Source: Pelagovum pacificum
GTDB lineage: Bacteria; Pseudomonadota; Alphaproteobacteria; Rhodobacterales; Rhodobacteraceae
Assembly (NCBI RefSeq): GCF_016134045.1
Contig: NZ_CP065915.1
Coordinates: 2,856,501 to 2,920,500 of the forward strand
Direction: 5' to 3'
DNA length: 64,000 nt
In this document: positions 42,632 through 51,201 of the stretch, piece by piece
Position numbering within the stretch: the first letter of the stretch is position 1
How the letters are laid out: each line of letters starts with the position of its first letter
Position numbers and translations under genes: made by a program
Notes under the pieces: generated by a model
Told to the model about the DNA's origin: nothing
Databases searched by the model: none
Seen by the model: the letters and a program-made list of their open reading frames with translations, nothing else

Positions 42632-43491
42632 GCGACACCTCCCATCCGGTCGAGCCGGCTGCGCGGGTCGACATATTCATTGACCGACATCGCAAGCATG
42701 AAGAGCCCGAGGAACAGGATCACGATGGAGAGGATCGGGAACGCGATCCACCACCAGATGCCGGAGATGATCGCCTGGTGCTGGTTCGCCCAGTAGATCA
42801 TGCCGCCGATGCTGGGGCGGTTGATGTCCGTGAAGCCGAGCACCGACAGCGTGACCTCGAGGCTGATCGCCCAGATCAGGTTGTTCATCGCGGTGAAGAA
42901 CACGATCGGCAGGACGTAAGGCAGATGTTCGCGCACCAGGATGCGCCACGTGCTCATGCCCGAGAAGACGCCGTGGCGCGTGAACTCCCGGCTGCGCAGG
43001 CTGAGCGAGACGGAGCGGATCAGCCGGCTGTCATAGGTCCATCCCAGGAGCGCGGCGCAGACGGCGAGCAGCGGCCAGGTCATCTCTTCGCGCAGGACGA
43101 AGTAGACCAGCAGCAGGATCGGGATGTTGGGCAGCGCAATGAAGGTGTCGTTGATGGACATGAGGATGCGGTCCGCCCGGCCACCGAGGTAGCCCGACAC
43201 CATGCCGACCGAGATCGCGATGACCCGGCTCAGGATGGTGACGGTCAGGCCGAAGGCCATGGTGTTCCAGACCGCCTCGGACAGTTGCCAGAGGACATCC
43301 TGACCGCGCGAGGTGGTGCCGAACCAGTATTCCGTCGAGGGCGGCATGTCGGGCGGCAGGAGGTAGAGGTTGTAGCCCGGGTAGGGCGTCCAGAAGTGCG
43401 CCGAGGCGAACACGAGGACCAGCAGCGTCAGCGTGAAGCCGGCGAGGAACTCGGTGTTGTAGCGCAGAAGGTCGCGGATGACTTTGAACAT
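42628..43491 (-). CDS. Dpp/Opp-type ABC transporter permease (DppC-like)
   Basis: A 287-residue permease with about six hydrophobic helices (first at about 15-33) and a cytoplasmic loop EFTRHGVFSGMSTWRILVREHLPYVLPIV that corresponds to the EAA coupling motif. YWFGTTSRGQDVLW near residue 55 is the family signature of the DppC side. It lies six bases after the DppB-like gene. Confidence 0.9.
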   Translation of the reverse strand: MFKVIRDLLRYNTEFLAGFTLTLLVLVFASAHFWTPYPGYNLYLLPPDMPPSTEYWFGTTSRGQDVLWQLSEAVWNTMAFGLTVTILSRVIAISVGMVSGYLGGRADRILMSINDTFIALPNIPILLLVYFVLREEMTWPLLAVCAALLGWTYDSRLIRSVSLSLRSREFTRHGVFSGMSTWRILVREHLPYVLPIVFFTAMNNLIWAISLEVTLSVLGFTDINRPSIGGMIYWANQHQAIISGIWWWIAFPILSIVILFLGLFMLAMSVNEYVDPRSRLDRMGGVA

Positions 43492-43497
43492 GTTGGA

Positions 43498-44502
43498 TTA
43501 TCCCAGCTTCACGCGCGGATCGATGAGCGGATAGAGGATGTCGATCAGCAGGACCGCCACGGCGACGGCGAAGATCGAGATCGTGGTGACGCCGAGCACG
43601 AGGCTGTAGTCGCCCCGGTAGATGCCCTGGATCAGCAGCCGGCCCATGCCGGGGTAGTTGAACAGGAACTCCACGATCACGGTGCCGCCGAAGATCTGGC
43701 CGAGCTGCATGGCAAGGCCGGTCATCTGGGGCAGCATCGCGTTGCGTGCGACGTACTGGCTGAAGATCGTGCTGCGGCGGACGCCGCCGAGCTCGGCGTA
43801 GATGACGTGGTCGTCGGTCACGATGTTGGAGACCAGCGAGCGCATCCCGATGAACCACCCGCCCAGGCCGGCGAGAACCAGCGACAGCGCCGGCAGGAAC
43901 CCGTGATAGAGAACCGAGCCGATGTAGCTGAGGTTCAGGCCGATATCCATGTTCATCCGGGCGCCGCCCGAGATCGGAAAGATCGGGAAGATGTAGCCCA
44001 GCAGGATCAGCAGGATCAGGCCGAGGAAGTAGTGCGGGATCGGGTTGATCGTCATGATCGCCATGCCCAGCACCTTCAGCGCGCGGTTGTGGCGGAAGTA
44101 GCCCGCCAGCGCGCCGACCACGTTGCCGATCACGAAGGTGATGAGGATCGAAGTGACCAGCAGCCCGACCGTCCAGGGCGCGGCGTTGGCGATCAGCTTA
44201 GAGACGGGGGTCGGGAAGGCGGACAGCGAGGGGCCGAAGTCGGCCCGCAGCACGCGTCCCCAGAAATTCAGGTACTGTTCGAACAGGTTGCCCTGCAGGC
44301 CGTAGAGTTCGGCCAGGGCCTCCCGCATCATCTCGACGGCGCGGGGATCGCTGGCGCCGAAGCTCGTAAGCTGGGTCAGCGACTGCTCGACCGGGTCGAC
44401 CGGTGATAGGTTGGTGATGAGAAACGCCAGCGTCACGCCCGTGAAGATCACGAAGACGAACTGCATGAAACGCTTCAGGATATAGGCTGTCAGACTGCTC
44501 AT
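43498..44502 (-). CDS. Dpp/Opp-type ABC transporter permease (DppB-like)
   Basis: A 334-residue permease starting MSSLTAYILKRFMQFVFVIFTGVTLAFLI, the classic DppB/OppB opening. The coupling region includes YAELGGVRRSTIFSQYVARNAMLPQ and the end has DILYPLIDPRVKLG, as in DppB proteins. It forms the channel with the DppC-like subunit. A strong hairpin separates it from the upstream binding-protein gene. Confidence 0.9.
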   Translation of the reverse strand: MSSLTAYILKRFMQFVFVIFTGVTLAFLITNLSPVDPVEQSLTQLTSFGASDPRAVEMMREALAELYGLQGNLFEQYLNFWGRVLRADFGPSLSAFPTPVSKLIANAAPWTVGLLVTSILITFVIGNVVGALAGYFRHNRALKVLGMAIMTINPIPHYFLGLILLILLGYIFPIFPISGGARMNMDIGLNLSYIGSVLYHGFLPALSLVLAGLGGWFIGMRSLVSNIVTDDHVIYAELGGVRRSTIFSQYVARNAMLPQMTGLAMQLGQIFGGTVIVEFLFNYPGMGRLLIQGIYRGDYSLVLGVTTISIFAVAVAVLLIDILYPLIDPRVKLG

Positions 44503-44540
44503 CTCTCGCGTGCCGCCCTGCGCTTTGTGTCCCGGAGGGA

Positions 44541-44566
44541 GAGGCGGCGCCCCGTGGCGCCGCCTC
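44541..44566 (-). other. Stable hairpin between binding-protein and permease genes
   Basis: GAGGCGGCGCC (44541-44551) pairs perfectly with 44556-44566 around a CCGT loop in the 91-base gap. There is no T-run on the minus strand. Such hairpins after a binding-protein gene usually protect its mRNA segment and raise its expression over the permease genes. Confidence 0.65.
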
Positions 44567-44593
44567 CCGTTGGTTCAGGTCGTCAGGCCACCG

Positions 44594-46489
44594 TTACTCG
44601 GAGCCTGCGGGCTCCAGCTCGACAACCATGTACCGGATGTTCGACCAGAAGGGGCCGGACGCGGAGTACGGGTCTTCGATGCTCGGGTAGCCAGTCCAGT
44701 AGGTCGTGTCGAACGGCGCGAACTTGTTGTAGGCCATCAGCGGGATGAACGGCATCTCGTCGACGGCGAGCTTCAGGTACTCCATGCCGAGTTCGGCGAC
44801 CCTCGGGCTGTCGAAGGGAACGGTACGGTTCTCCTCGATGATCTCGTCGAGCTGCTCGTTCGCCCAGCGGTTCAGGTTCCGCGGGGGCTGGCTTTCGCCG
44901 AGCGGGACGAGGAAGTCCGAGTGGTAGCTTTCGAGGAAGAAGCTCAGGTCGGGATGCCCGCCCCAGGTTTCGACGGTCCAGAAGATCGCCGCCTCGTAGT
45001 CCCCCACGTCGAGCCGCTGGGTGTGGGTCGGACCCGCCACCACGACTTCGGTCGGGATGCCGTTCAGGCTCCACTGCTGGGCGATGATCGTGCCGGCACG
45101 GGCCAGCGTCGGGATGTTGTCGCCCTCGACCTGGAGCTTCATCTCGAACGGCTCGCCGTCGGGCGTGAGCCATCCGTCACCCTGCTCGGTGAAGCCGGCG
45201 GAGCGCAGAAGCTGGGCTGCTGCCTCCGGATCCTGCTGCCACCAGCCGAAGCCGAACATCTCCTTGCGGAGTTCCGGGTCCTCGGGGATCGAGTCGCCCC
45301 ACTGCGGCCCGACGAGCTCGGCGATCTGCTGGGCGATGTCGGGGTTGTAGGGCTGGACTGTGCCTTCGCCGGTGTCGAGTTCGTAGTCGGCGAGCCAATC
45401 CTGCATCGGTTCGTAGTAGTCCGGGATCGCCGAGCCGGTAGGCGGCACGGACAGCGCCGCGATGTTGGCCGCGCCCCGGTAGGAGCCCATGGAAACCGCC
45501 CGGATGTCGATGAGCAGCGCGAGCGCCCAGCGCACCTTGGGATCGGACAGCTTGTCGAGCTGGTTGTTCAGCAGCACCGACGGCAGCGTCGGGTCGGGGT
45601 GCGCGAACGGGAAGCCGGGGAGCCACTGGGTCGTGCTGTCGGCGGCGTCGCGGGCGATCGTGAACATCCCCTCGGGCGCGATATCGTTGATGACGTCGAG
45701 GTTGTGGTTCAACTGTTCGATGACCCGGGCGTCCGGGTTACCGGCGGTGCGGTAGACCACGTACTTGACGGCCGGGGCCTCATCCAGCGTCATGCCGATC
45801 GACGTGCGCTCCCAGTCGTCGCGGAGCCGCCAGATCGCCCACTGCCCGTTCGAGTCGTAGTTCTCGAGCACGTAGGCCGAGAGCGACACGGGCGGGTTGA
45901 ACGTATGGCTGAGCGGATCCTCGACATCGGCGAAGACGTGCTCGGGCATGATCCACGCCGCGTTCCAGCGCACGGTAAAGAGCGTGTGGAAGCGCGAGTT
46001 CGGCGCCTTGAGGTTGAAGACGACGGTGTGGTCGTCCGTGGCCTCGACCGACTCCACGTTGATGGTGAACGGCGCCGACCAGTTCATGCCGGGGTTGTCG
46101 ATCTGGGTCTGAACCGTGAAGACGAGGTCGTCGGCCGTGAAGGGCTCGCCGTCACTCCAGAAGATGCCGTCCTTCAGTTCGACCGTCATCTGGGTGAAGT
46201 CGTCGTTGTACTGCGGGCGCGACGCGGCGAGCGCGTTCTGCCAGGCACTGTCCCCCGACCCTTCCGGGTTGATGAACCAGAGCGTGTCGGCCGACAGCTG
46301 CTGGTTCCCGTTCGGGTTGGCGCCGCCACCGGGCGCCCAGAGGTTGAACCAGTCCGCGTTCTGCGCCGCCGGGCCCTGGATGATCAGGGTTTCTTCCCGT
46401 GGCAGACCGGCGATGAAGTCTTGCGCGGCAACGGGTGCGGCCCATGCCAGGGCCCCGATTGTCGCCAATAGCAACCTGCGAAGTCTCAT
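44594..46489 (-). CDS. Family 5 extracellular solute-binding protein
   Basis: A 631-residue protein with a signal peptide (residues 1-22, ending APVAAQ). The family-5 signatures TVELKDGIFWSDGEPFTADDLVFT and YEAAIFWTVETWGGHPDLSFFLE are clear. It is the periplasmic receptor of the Dpp/Opp-type transporter encoded downstream. Although the family includes dipeptide receptors, many members bind oligosaccharides, and the adjacent GH39 and sugar-acid genes favour a carbohydrate ligand here. GGGAGG precedes ATG 46489; the promoter region holds GntR-type sites. Confidence 0.9.
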   Translation of the reverse strand: MRLRRLLLATIGALAWAAPVAAQDFIAGLPREETLIIQGPAAQNADWFNLWAPGGGANPNGNQQLSADTLWFINPEGSGDSAWQNALAASRPQYNDDFTQMTVELKDGIFWSDGEPFTADDLVFTVQTQIDNPGMNWSAPFTINVESVEATDDHTVVFNLKAPNSRFHTLFTVRWNAAWIMPEHVFADVEDPLSHTFNPPVSLSAYVLENYDSNGQWAIWRLRDDWERTSIGMTLDEAPAVKYVVYRTAGNPDARVIEQLNHNLDVINDIAPEGMFTIARDAADSTTQWLPGFPFAHPDPTLPSVLLNNQLDKLSDPKVRWALALLIDIRAVSMGSYRGAANIAALSVPPTGSAIPDYYEPMQDWLADYELDTGEGTVQPYNPDIAQQIAELVGPQWGDSIPEDPELRKEMFGFGWWQQDPEAAAQLLRSAGFTEQGDGWLTPDGEPFEMKLQVEGDNIPTLARAGTIIAQQWSLNGIPTEVVVAGPTHTQRLDVGDYEAAIFWTVETWGGHPDLSFFLESYHSDFLVPLGESQPPRNLNRWANEQLDEIIEENRTVPFDSPRVAELGMEYLKLAVDEMPFIPLMAYNKFAPFDTTYWTGYPSIEDPYSASGPFWSNIRYMVVELEPAGSE

Positions 46490-46579
46490 GTTTCCTCCCT
46501 AAAGGCCCCCTCCCTGCATGGTCCGCAGCGACCGGCCTCCTCCTTTGGTGCGTGCGAAGCGTGTCTCGCAGGGCATTTA

Positions 46580-46587
46580 TTGACAAT
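46580..46587. promoter_or_regulatory. GntR-type operator, half site
   Basis: TTGACAAT, preceded by a poorly matching left arm (catttA). It matches the right half of the ATTGTTGACAAT operator found 100 bases away. Confidence 0.45.
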
Positions 46588-46665
46588 ACATTGCGTTCAG
46601 ACAACGGATTTTATGAGCCATTCAGACTAGACGCTTGTTTTTGCTTATAAGAAATTTTTCAGCAC

Positions 46666-46694
46666 TGTTAACAATGCATGTGATTGTTGACAAT
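46666..46694. promoter_or_regulatory. Pair of GntR-type operators
   Basis: TGTTAACAAT (46666-46675) and ATTGTTGACAAT (46683-46694). The second has perfect five-base arms ATTGT/ACAAT around a TG centre. The left sides are 17 bases apart. Related sites occur at 50194 and 50245 in the other divergent promoter of the same gene set. Confidence 0.62.
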
Positions 46695-46798
46695 GTTGGT
46701 CGTCTCGTCGAAGAACAAACGGACGCCGCCCGGAAGTCGCGGCACCACGGGAATCGCGCGCTCCGAGGAACGGGCCGCACCAAGGAGGAGGACATCTC

Positions 46799-48406
46799 AT
46801 GCCCGGACAGGGACAGGTCACGATGCAGGTGGACGCGAGCTCGAAGCAGGGCAGCTACCACCCGATGTGGAACTGGTTTGGCTACGACGAGCCGAACTAT
46901 ACCTACACAGACGACGGCAAGAAGCTGTTGCGCGATCTCGCCGCCGCGTCGGGCACCGCGCCGCACATCCGGACGCACAACCTGCTGACCTCCGGTGACG
47001 GCGAAGCCTCGCTGAAGTGGGGCTCCACCAACGCCTATACCGAAGATGCCGATGGCAACCCGGTCTACGACTGGACGATCATGGACCGGATCTTCGACGC
47101 CTACGTCGAAGCGAACACCACGCCCTTCGTGCAGGTCGCCTTCACGCCGGAGGCGCTGTCCGACGATCCCGGCCCCTACCGCCACTCGTGGTCGTTGGAA
47201 GACACCTATTCGACCATCATGACAGGCTGGGCCGCCCCGCCGAACGACCTCGACAAGTGGTATGGCCTCGTGAAGGCGTGGGCCGAGCACTTGGTCGAGC
47301 GTTACGGCCGCGAGAAAGTCGTGACCTGGCCGTGGGAATGCTGGAACGAGCCGGACGGTCACTACTGGAAAGGCACGATCCCGGAATATTGCGAGATGTT
47401 CGCCGCCACGGTTCGCGCGGTAAAGGACGTGCTGCCCGAAGCGCGGGTCGGCGGGCCGCACACCTGCGGCGCGCACGACAACCCCAAGGCGCAGACCTTC
47501 CTGCGCGGCGTGCTCGACTACGTGACCGAGCACGAGGTGCCGATCGACTTCATCGCCTTCCACGCCAAGGGCCAGCCCAAGCTGAAGGACGGCGAAGTGC
47601 GGATGGGCGTCGCGAAGCACCTGCTCGACATTCGCGGCAACCTCGAGATCATCGCCGAGTATCCGCCGCTCGCGAAGCTGCCGGTCATCATCGGCGAATC
47701 CGATCCCGAGGGCTGCGCCGCCTGTTCCGCCCGCGTTCATCCGCAGAACGCCTACCGCAACGGGCCGCTCTACGGTGTCTACGTGGTCGAGAGCATGATG
47801 CGCACCTACGAGTTGTCGCGGAATTCCGGCATCCATATCGAGGGCGCGGTGACGTGGGCCTTCATGTTCGATGGCCAGCCGTGGTTCGACGGCTTCCGCG
47901 ATCTCGCCACCAATGGTGTCTGCAAGGCGGTGCTGAACGCGTTCCGGCTCATGGGCAAGCTCGACGGCGACTGGATCGCGGCGGAGAGTGACGGCGCGCT
48001 GCCGCTCGATCAGATCCTCGACCAGGGGGTGCGCCGGGCGCCGGACCTGAACTGCGTCGCGACGCGCGACGACACGGGCGTCAGCGTCCTGTTCTGGAAC
48101 TACCACGATGACAATGTGGTCAACGACGGCGACACCGCCGAAATCACGCTCGACCTCTCGGGCCTGCCGGATGGCACCCTGACGCTGCGCGAGTTCCGGA
48201 TGGACGCGGACCACGGCAACGCCTTCGGCGTGTGGCAGGACATGGGATCGCCGCAGGATCCGTCGGCCGAACAGCTGGAGAAGCTCCACGCTGCGTCCGA
48301 ACTGCCGGTCATCGCCGAGGCGAGCGAGACTGCGCACAGCGGCAAGCTGACATACGGAACCTCCCTCCCGCGGCAGGGGGTCGGTCTCTTGCGGATCGAC
48401 TTCTGA
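46799..48406 (+). CDS. GH39-like glycoside hydrolase (beta-xylosidase/iduronidase type)
   Basis: A 535-residue cytoplasmic-looking enzyme without signal peptide. The (beta/alpha)8 core has the acid/base in WECWNEPDG (Glu184) and the nucleophile in PVIIGESDPEG (Glu300), with WNWFGYDEPNYTYT near the start, all typical of GH39. The C-terminal region (about 395-535) is a beta-sandwich. It would hydrolyse an oligosaccharide imported by the adjacent ABC system. Start ATG 46799 has AGGAGGAGG upstream. The sugar released is not predictable from sequence. Confidence 0.84.
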   Translation: MPGQGQVTMQVDASSKQGSYHPMWNWFGYDEPNYTYTDDGKKLLRDLAAASGTAPHIRTHNLLTSGDGEASLKWGSTNAYTEDADGNPVYDWTIMDRIFDAYVEANTTPFVQVAFTPEALSDDPGPYRHSWSLEDTYSTIMTGWAAPPNDLDKWYGLVKAWAEHLVERYGREKVVTWPWECWNEPDGHYWKGTIPEYCEMFAATVRAVKDVLPEARVGGPHTCGAHDNPKAQTFLRGVLDYVTEHEVPIDFIAFHAKGQPKLKDGEVRMGVAKHLLDIRGNLEIIAEYPPLAKLPVIIGESDPEGCAACSARVHPQNAYRNGPLYGVYVVESMMRTYELSRNSGIHIEGAVTWAFMFDGQPWFDGFRDLATNGVCKAVLNAFRLMGKLDGDWIAAESDGALPLDQILDQGVRRAPDLNCVATRDDTGVSVLFWNYHDDNVVNDGDTAEITLDLSGLPDGTLTLREFRMDADHGNAFGVWQDMGSPQDPSAEQLEKLHAASELPVIAEASETAHSGKLTYGTSLPRQGVGLLRIDF

Positions 48407-48415
48407 AGCGGGCCG

Positions 48416-48447
48416 ACGGGGCCGGGCGGTCAGTCCCGGCCCCGTCC
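48416..48447 (+). other. Strong hairpin between GH39 and GntR genes
   Basis: GACGGGGCCGGG (48416-48427) pairs perfectly with 48436-48447 around an 8-base loop, starting 10 bases after the GH39 stop. No T-run follows, so partial termination or mRNA protection is likelier than full termination. Confidence 0.6.
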
Positions 48448-48498
48448 GGAGGTTCACGGCCAGTTGCGCCCGGGCGCGGCAACCGGCACAGATAACCC

Positions 48499-49215
48499 AT
48501 GAAGGACGGCAAGATGGCGAAGGATCTCGGCAACGAGGAAGAGGCGGTCGCGCGCGCGATCGAACACGACATCATCTTCGGCCGCCTCGGACCCGGTGAA
48601 CGCCTGCGGGAAGAGACGATTTCCCGGGAGAAGGACGCCTCGCGCCACCACGTGCGGCAGGCGCTGATGATCCTCGAGAGATCGGGGATCGTCTCGCGCG
48701 AGCGGAACAAGGGGGCCCATGTCCGCGCCTATTCCGCCGACGAGGTCCGCCAGCTTTACGACGTACGCGAGATGCTGACCCGGCAGGCCGCGCTCAAGAT
48801 CGACCTGCCCGCCAGCGCCACCGACATCGCCGAGATGCAGGCGCTCCAGGCGCGGTACGAAGCGGCGATCGAAAGCAACACGCTGCCCGAGATCCACGCG
48901 ACGAACGATGCCTTCCACGTCGGGTTCTTCTCGCTTTGCCGGAACCCATACCTCGTCAACATGCTGAAGCGGGCGATGGACATGACCTATGTCATCCGCG
49001 CCGCGAACATGGGCAATCCGGACCAGCTCGCCTCGGCCCGGGCGGAGCACCGGGCGATGATCGCGCTGCTTGCGGGGACGGATTCCTGGGCCCTGTCAGA
49101 ACTTTGCGTTCAGCACCTCCGGCCCAGCAAGAGCCACTACCTCAAGCGGCTCGAGGCGGAGGAGAGTGAAAGCCGGACATCGCGTAGGCCTGCTCGACAA
49201 GCGCAAGAGACCTGA
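48499..49215 (+). CDS. GntR family regulator (FadR/FCD subfamily)
   Basis: A 238-residue regulator. The winged helix is at about residues 14-80 (EHDIIFGRLGPGERLREETISREKDASRHHVRQAL). The C-terminal FCD ligand domain has conserved metal-site residues in RYEAAIE, NDAFHVGFF and AEHRAMIALL. It probably senses a sugar acid or related intermediate and represses both divergent promoters of the surrounding catabolic cluster. Its own expression may come from the GH39 transcript. The last 74 bases overlap the convergent oxidoreductase gene, and the final residues (SRTSRRPARQAQET) look like an appended tail. Confidence 0.88.
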   Translation: MKDGKMAKDLGNEEEAVARAIEHDIIFGRLGPGERLREETISREKDASRHHVRQALMILERSGIVSRERNKGAHVRAYSADEVRQLYDVREMLTRQAALKIDLPASATDIAEMQALQARYEAAIESNTLPEIHATNDAFHVGFFSLCRNPYLVNMLKRAMDMTYVIRAANMGNPDQLASARAEHRAMIALLAGTDSWALSELCVQHLRPSKSHYLKRLEAEESESRTSRRPARQAQET

Positions 49216-50173
49216 GATTGTCTTCGACCTGGGCGCGGAAATGATCGGCCCCCTGCCCTGTCGCGACCGCCTCCACGAAGGCCGCGATCGCGTCACGATA
49301 GGCAGCCGTGTAGTTCGCGGCGAGGTCGGGGCGATCCTCGGCAAGCGTCTCGTCCCTACGGAACAGGGTCAGGCGGTCGCCCTCGAGCCGGATCGCGCCG
49401 TCAGTGCCCTGGAGTTCCAGCTCGTCCGACAGGCCACCGGGTTGCCCGTGCGTGCGGAAGTCGCCGATCAGCGTGACGGCGGCGCCCGAGTTGGTCCGCA
49501 GCAACATGGTCGCGCGGTCCTCGCCCTGCAATTCGGCGGTGTCGTTGCCAAGGACTGCGGCCAGCAGCTCCATCTCACCGACGATGGAGCGCACGGTATC
49601 CACATGGTGGATCAGCACTTCCATCAGCAGCATCCGCGACAGGCCCGCCAGCATAGGCTGCCGTGTCAGTGCGGGCAGCGCGCCGGTTTCGTCCGGCAGG
49701 AAGCCCGAGGTGCGCGCCAGCAGCGTCGCCTGGCGGAGCCGGCCGATCCGACCTTCGGCGACCCACTCGCGAATCCGGGCGAAATGGGGGCGGTAGCGCC
49801 AGTTCTCGTGAACCATAAGCCGTGCGTCGTGTGGAAGCCGGTCGACCAGCGCACGCGCTTCCTCCCACGTGGGGGCCAGCGGTTTCTGACAGAGCACAGG
49901 AAGGCCGGCGGCGACCGCACGCTCAACCGAGGCCGCGTGGTGTTCGCGCGGATTGGCGACGTCGACCGCGTCGACCTCGACCGCCGCCAGCATCTCGGCA
50001 TCCGAGGCGAAGGTCCGTGGCACGCCCCAGCGCTCTGCACGGTCTGCCCGGACGGTCGGATCGGGATCGGCGAGGGCCGTCACCTCGACCCGGTCTCCGA
50101 GCTCGCCATAGGCGCGAAGGTGATGTTCAGTGACCCATCCGGCCCCGACGAGGGCGATCCGCAGCGGCTGCAT
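49142..50173 (-). CDS. Gfo/Idh/MocA family oxidoreductase
   Basis: A 343-residue NAD(P)-dependent dehydrogenase. The N-terminal Rossmann motif is ALVGAGWVTEHH, the catalytic-lysine loop reads CQKPLA (the usual EKP has Gln for Glu) and HHVDTVRS carries the conserved His/Asp. Members oxidise sugars or sugar derivatives; here it could convert a released aldose to its lactone. ATG 50173 is chosen; an in-frame TTG lies three codons upstream. It is divergent from the aldolase operon and overlaps the regulator gene at the 3' end. Confidence 0.87.
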   Translation of the reverse strand: MQPLRIALVGAGWVTEHHLRAYGELGDRVEVTALADPDPTVRADRAERWGVPRTFASDAEMLAAVEVDAVDVANPREHHAASVERAVAAGLPVLCQKPLAPTWEEARALVDRLPHDARLMVHENWRYRPHFARIREWVAEGRIGRLRQATLLARTSGFLPDETGALPALTRQPMLAGLSRMLLMEVLIHHVDTVRSIVGEMELLAAVLGNDTAELQGEDRATMLLRTNSGAAVTLIGDFRTHGQPGGLSDELELQGTDGAIRLEGDRLTLFRRDETLAEDRPDLAANYTAAYRDAIAAFVEAVATGQGADHFRAQVEDNLRSLALVEQAYAMSGFHSPPPRAA

Positions 50174-50193
50174 TGGCGACAATTCCCTTTATC

Positions 50194-50203
50194 ATTGTCA
50201 ACA
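50194..50203. promoter_or_regulatory. GntR-type operator
   Basis: ATTGTCAACA, with a further ACAAT beside it (the full stretch is ATTGTCAACACAAT). This is the reverse-complement form of the ATTGTTGACAAT operator, with one inserted base. It lies 20 bases upstream of the oxidoreductase start. Confidence 0.58.
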
Positions 50204-50244
50204 CAATCCTGCTATTTTGCCCGTATGCAGAAATCAACTGGTCA

Positions 50245-50258
50245 TTTTGTTGACAAAA
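50245..50258. promoter_or_regulatory. GntR-type operator
   Basis: TTTTGTTGACAAAA, with perfect six-base arms around TG. It lies 50 bases upstream of the aldolase start, where it would block or flank that promoter. Confidence 0.65.
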
Positions 50259-50307
50259 CCAAAGTGAGCCGACAATCTTGAGGCAAGACACGGAGGGAGG
50301 AGATACC

Positions 50308-51201
50308 ATGCATTGCACCGGCCTGTGGCCCCCGGCGGCAACCCCGTTCCGCGCCGACCTGAGCGTCGACACGGCGGCTTTGGTGCGCCACTGCGAGACG
50401 CTTCTGGCGGATGGCGCGAGCGGCCTCGCCCCCCTCGGCACGACGAGCGAGGCCAACAGCCTGACGCTGGAGGAACGCCGCGAGGTGCTCGACGCGCTTC
50501 TCGCCGCGATCCCGGCGAAGAAGCTGATGCCGGGCACCGGCGCGTGCGCCCTTGGCGATGCGATTGCGCTCAGCGGCCATGCCGCACGCGCAGGCTGCGC
50601 AGGTGTGCTCCTGCTGCCGCCGTTCTTCTACAAGGGCGTCGGCGATGACGGGCTGTACGAGTACGTCGCGCGGGTGATCGACGGCGTGTCCGACGACCGG
50701 CTGCGCGTCTATCTCTACCATATTCCGCAGATGGCGGGTGTCGGCTGGTCGCTCGACCTGATCGCGCGGCTGCGCACGGATTTTCCCGACATCGTGGTGG
50801 GGCTCAAGGACAGTTCGGGCGACTGGGACAACACGAGCGCGATCATCGAGGCGAACCCCGGCTTCGCCGTCTTCCCCGCGAACGAGGCGCACCTGTCTGA
50901 CGCCATTCCGCTCGGCGCGGCAGGCTGCATCTCGGCCACCGCGAACGTGAACGCAGGAGGTATTTCCAGCCTGATCGCGGCGTTGCAGTCGGGCAAGGAC
51001 GCGACCGAGTTGCAGAAGGACGCGACGCACAAGCGGCTGGCCGTCACCGCCGGGCCGCTGATCCCGGGGATCAAGGCACTGCTGGGCCTGAGCTATAGCG
51101 ATGCCGACTGGTCCATTGTCCGGCCACCGCTGACGGCGATGGGGCGCGCGGATGCCGAGGCGCTCCAAGCCAAGATGTCGACCGAAGCGATGACCTCGTG
51201 A
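50308..51201 (+). CDS. Dihydrodipicolinate synthase family aldolase
   Basis: A 297-residue class I aldolase. The phosphate/carboxylate loop reads GTTSEANSLT (usually GTTGE), the relay tyrosine is in LYHIPQ and the Schiff-base lysine in VVGLKDSSGD. Together with the IlvD/Edd dehydratase it most likely cleaves a 2-keto-3-deoxy sugar acid to pyruvate and an aldehyde; a true lysine-pathway role is unlikely in this context. ATG 50308 has GGAGGGAGGAG upstream. The stop overlaps the dehydratase start. Confidence 0.88.
   Translation: MHCTGLWPPAATPFRADLSVDTAALVRHCETLLADGASGLAPLGTTSEANSLTLEERREVLDALLAAIPAKKLMPGTGACALGDAIALSGHAARAGCAGVLLLPPFFYKGVGDDGLYEYVARVIDGVSDDRLRVYLYHIPQMAGVGWSLDLIARLRTDFPDIVVGLKDSSGDWDNTSAIIEANPGFAVFPANEAHLSDAIPLGAAGCISATANVNAGGISSLIAALQSGKDATELQKDATHKRLAVTAGPLIPGIKALLGLSYSDADWSIVRPPLTAMGRADAEALQAKMSTEAMTS

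Larger units (their letters stand above)
46490..46798. promoter_or_regulatory. Divergent promoter region, ABC operon / GH39 gene
   Basis: A 309-base gap between the divergent binding-protein and GH39 genes. It contains a noticeably AT-rich core (46575-46700) with three copies or half-copies of a TTGTTGACAA-like operator. Strong ribosome sites flank it on both sides (GGGAGG for the binding protein, AGGAGGAGG for GH39). Confidence 0.7.
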
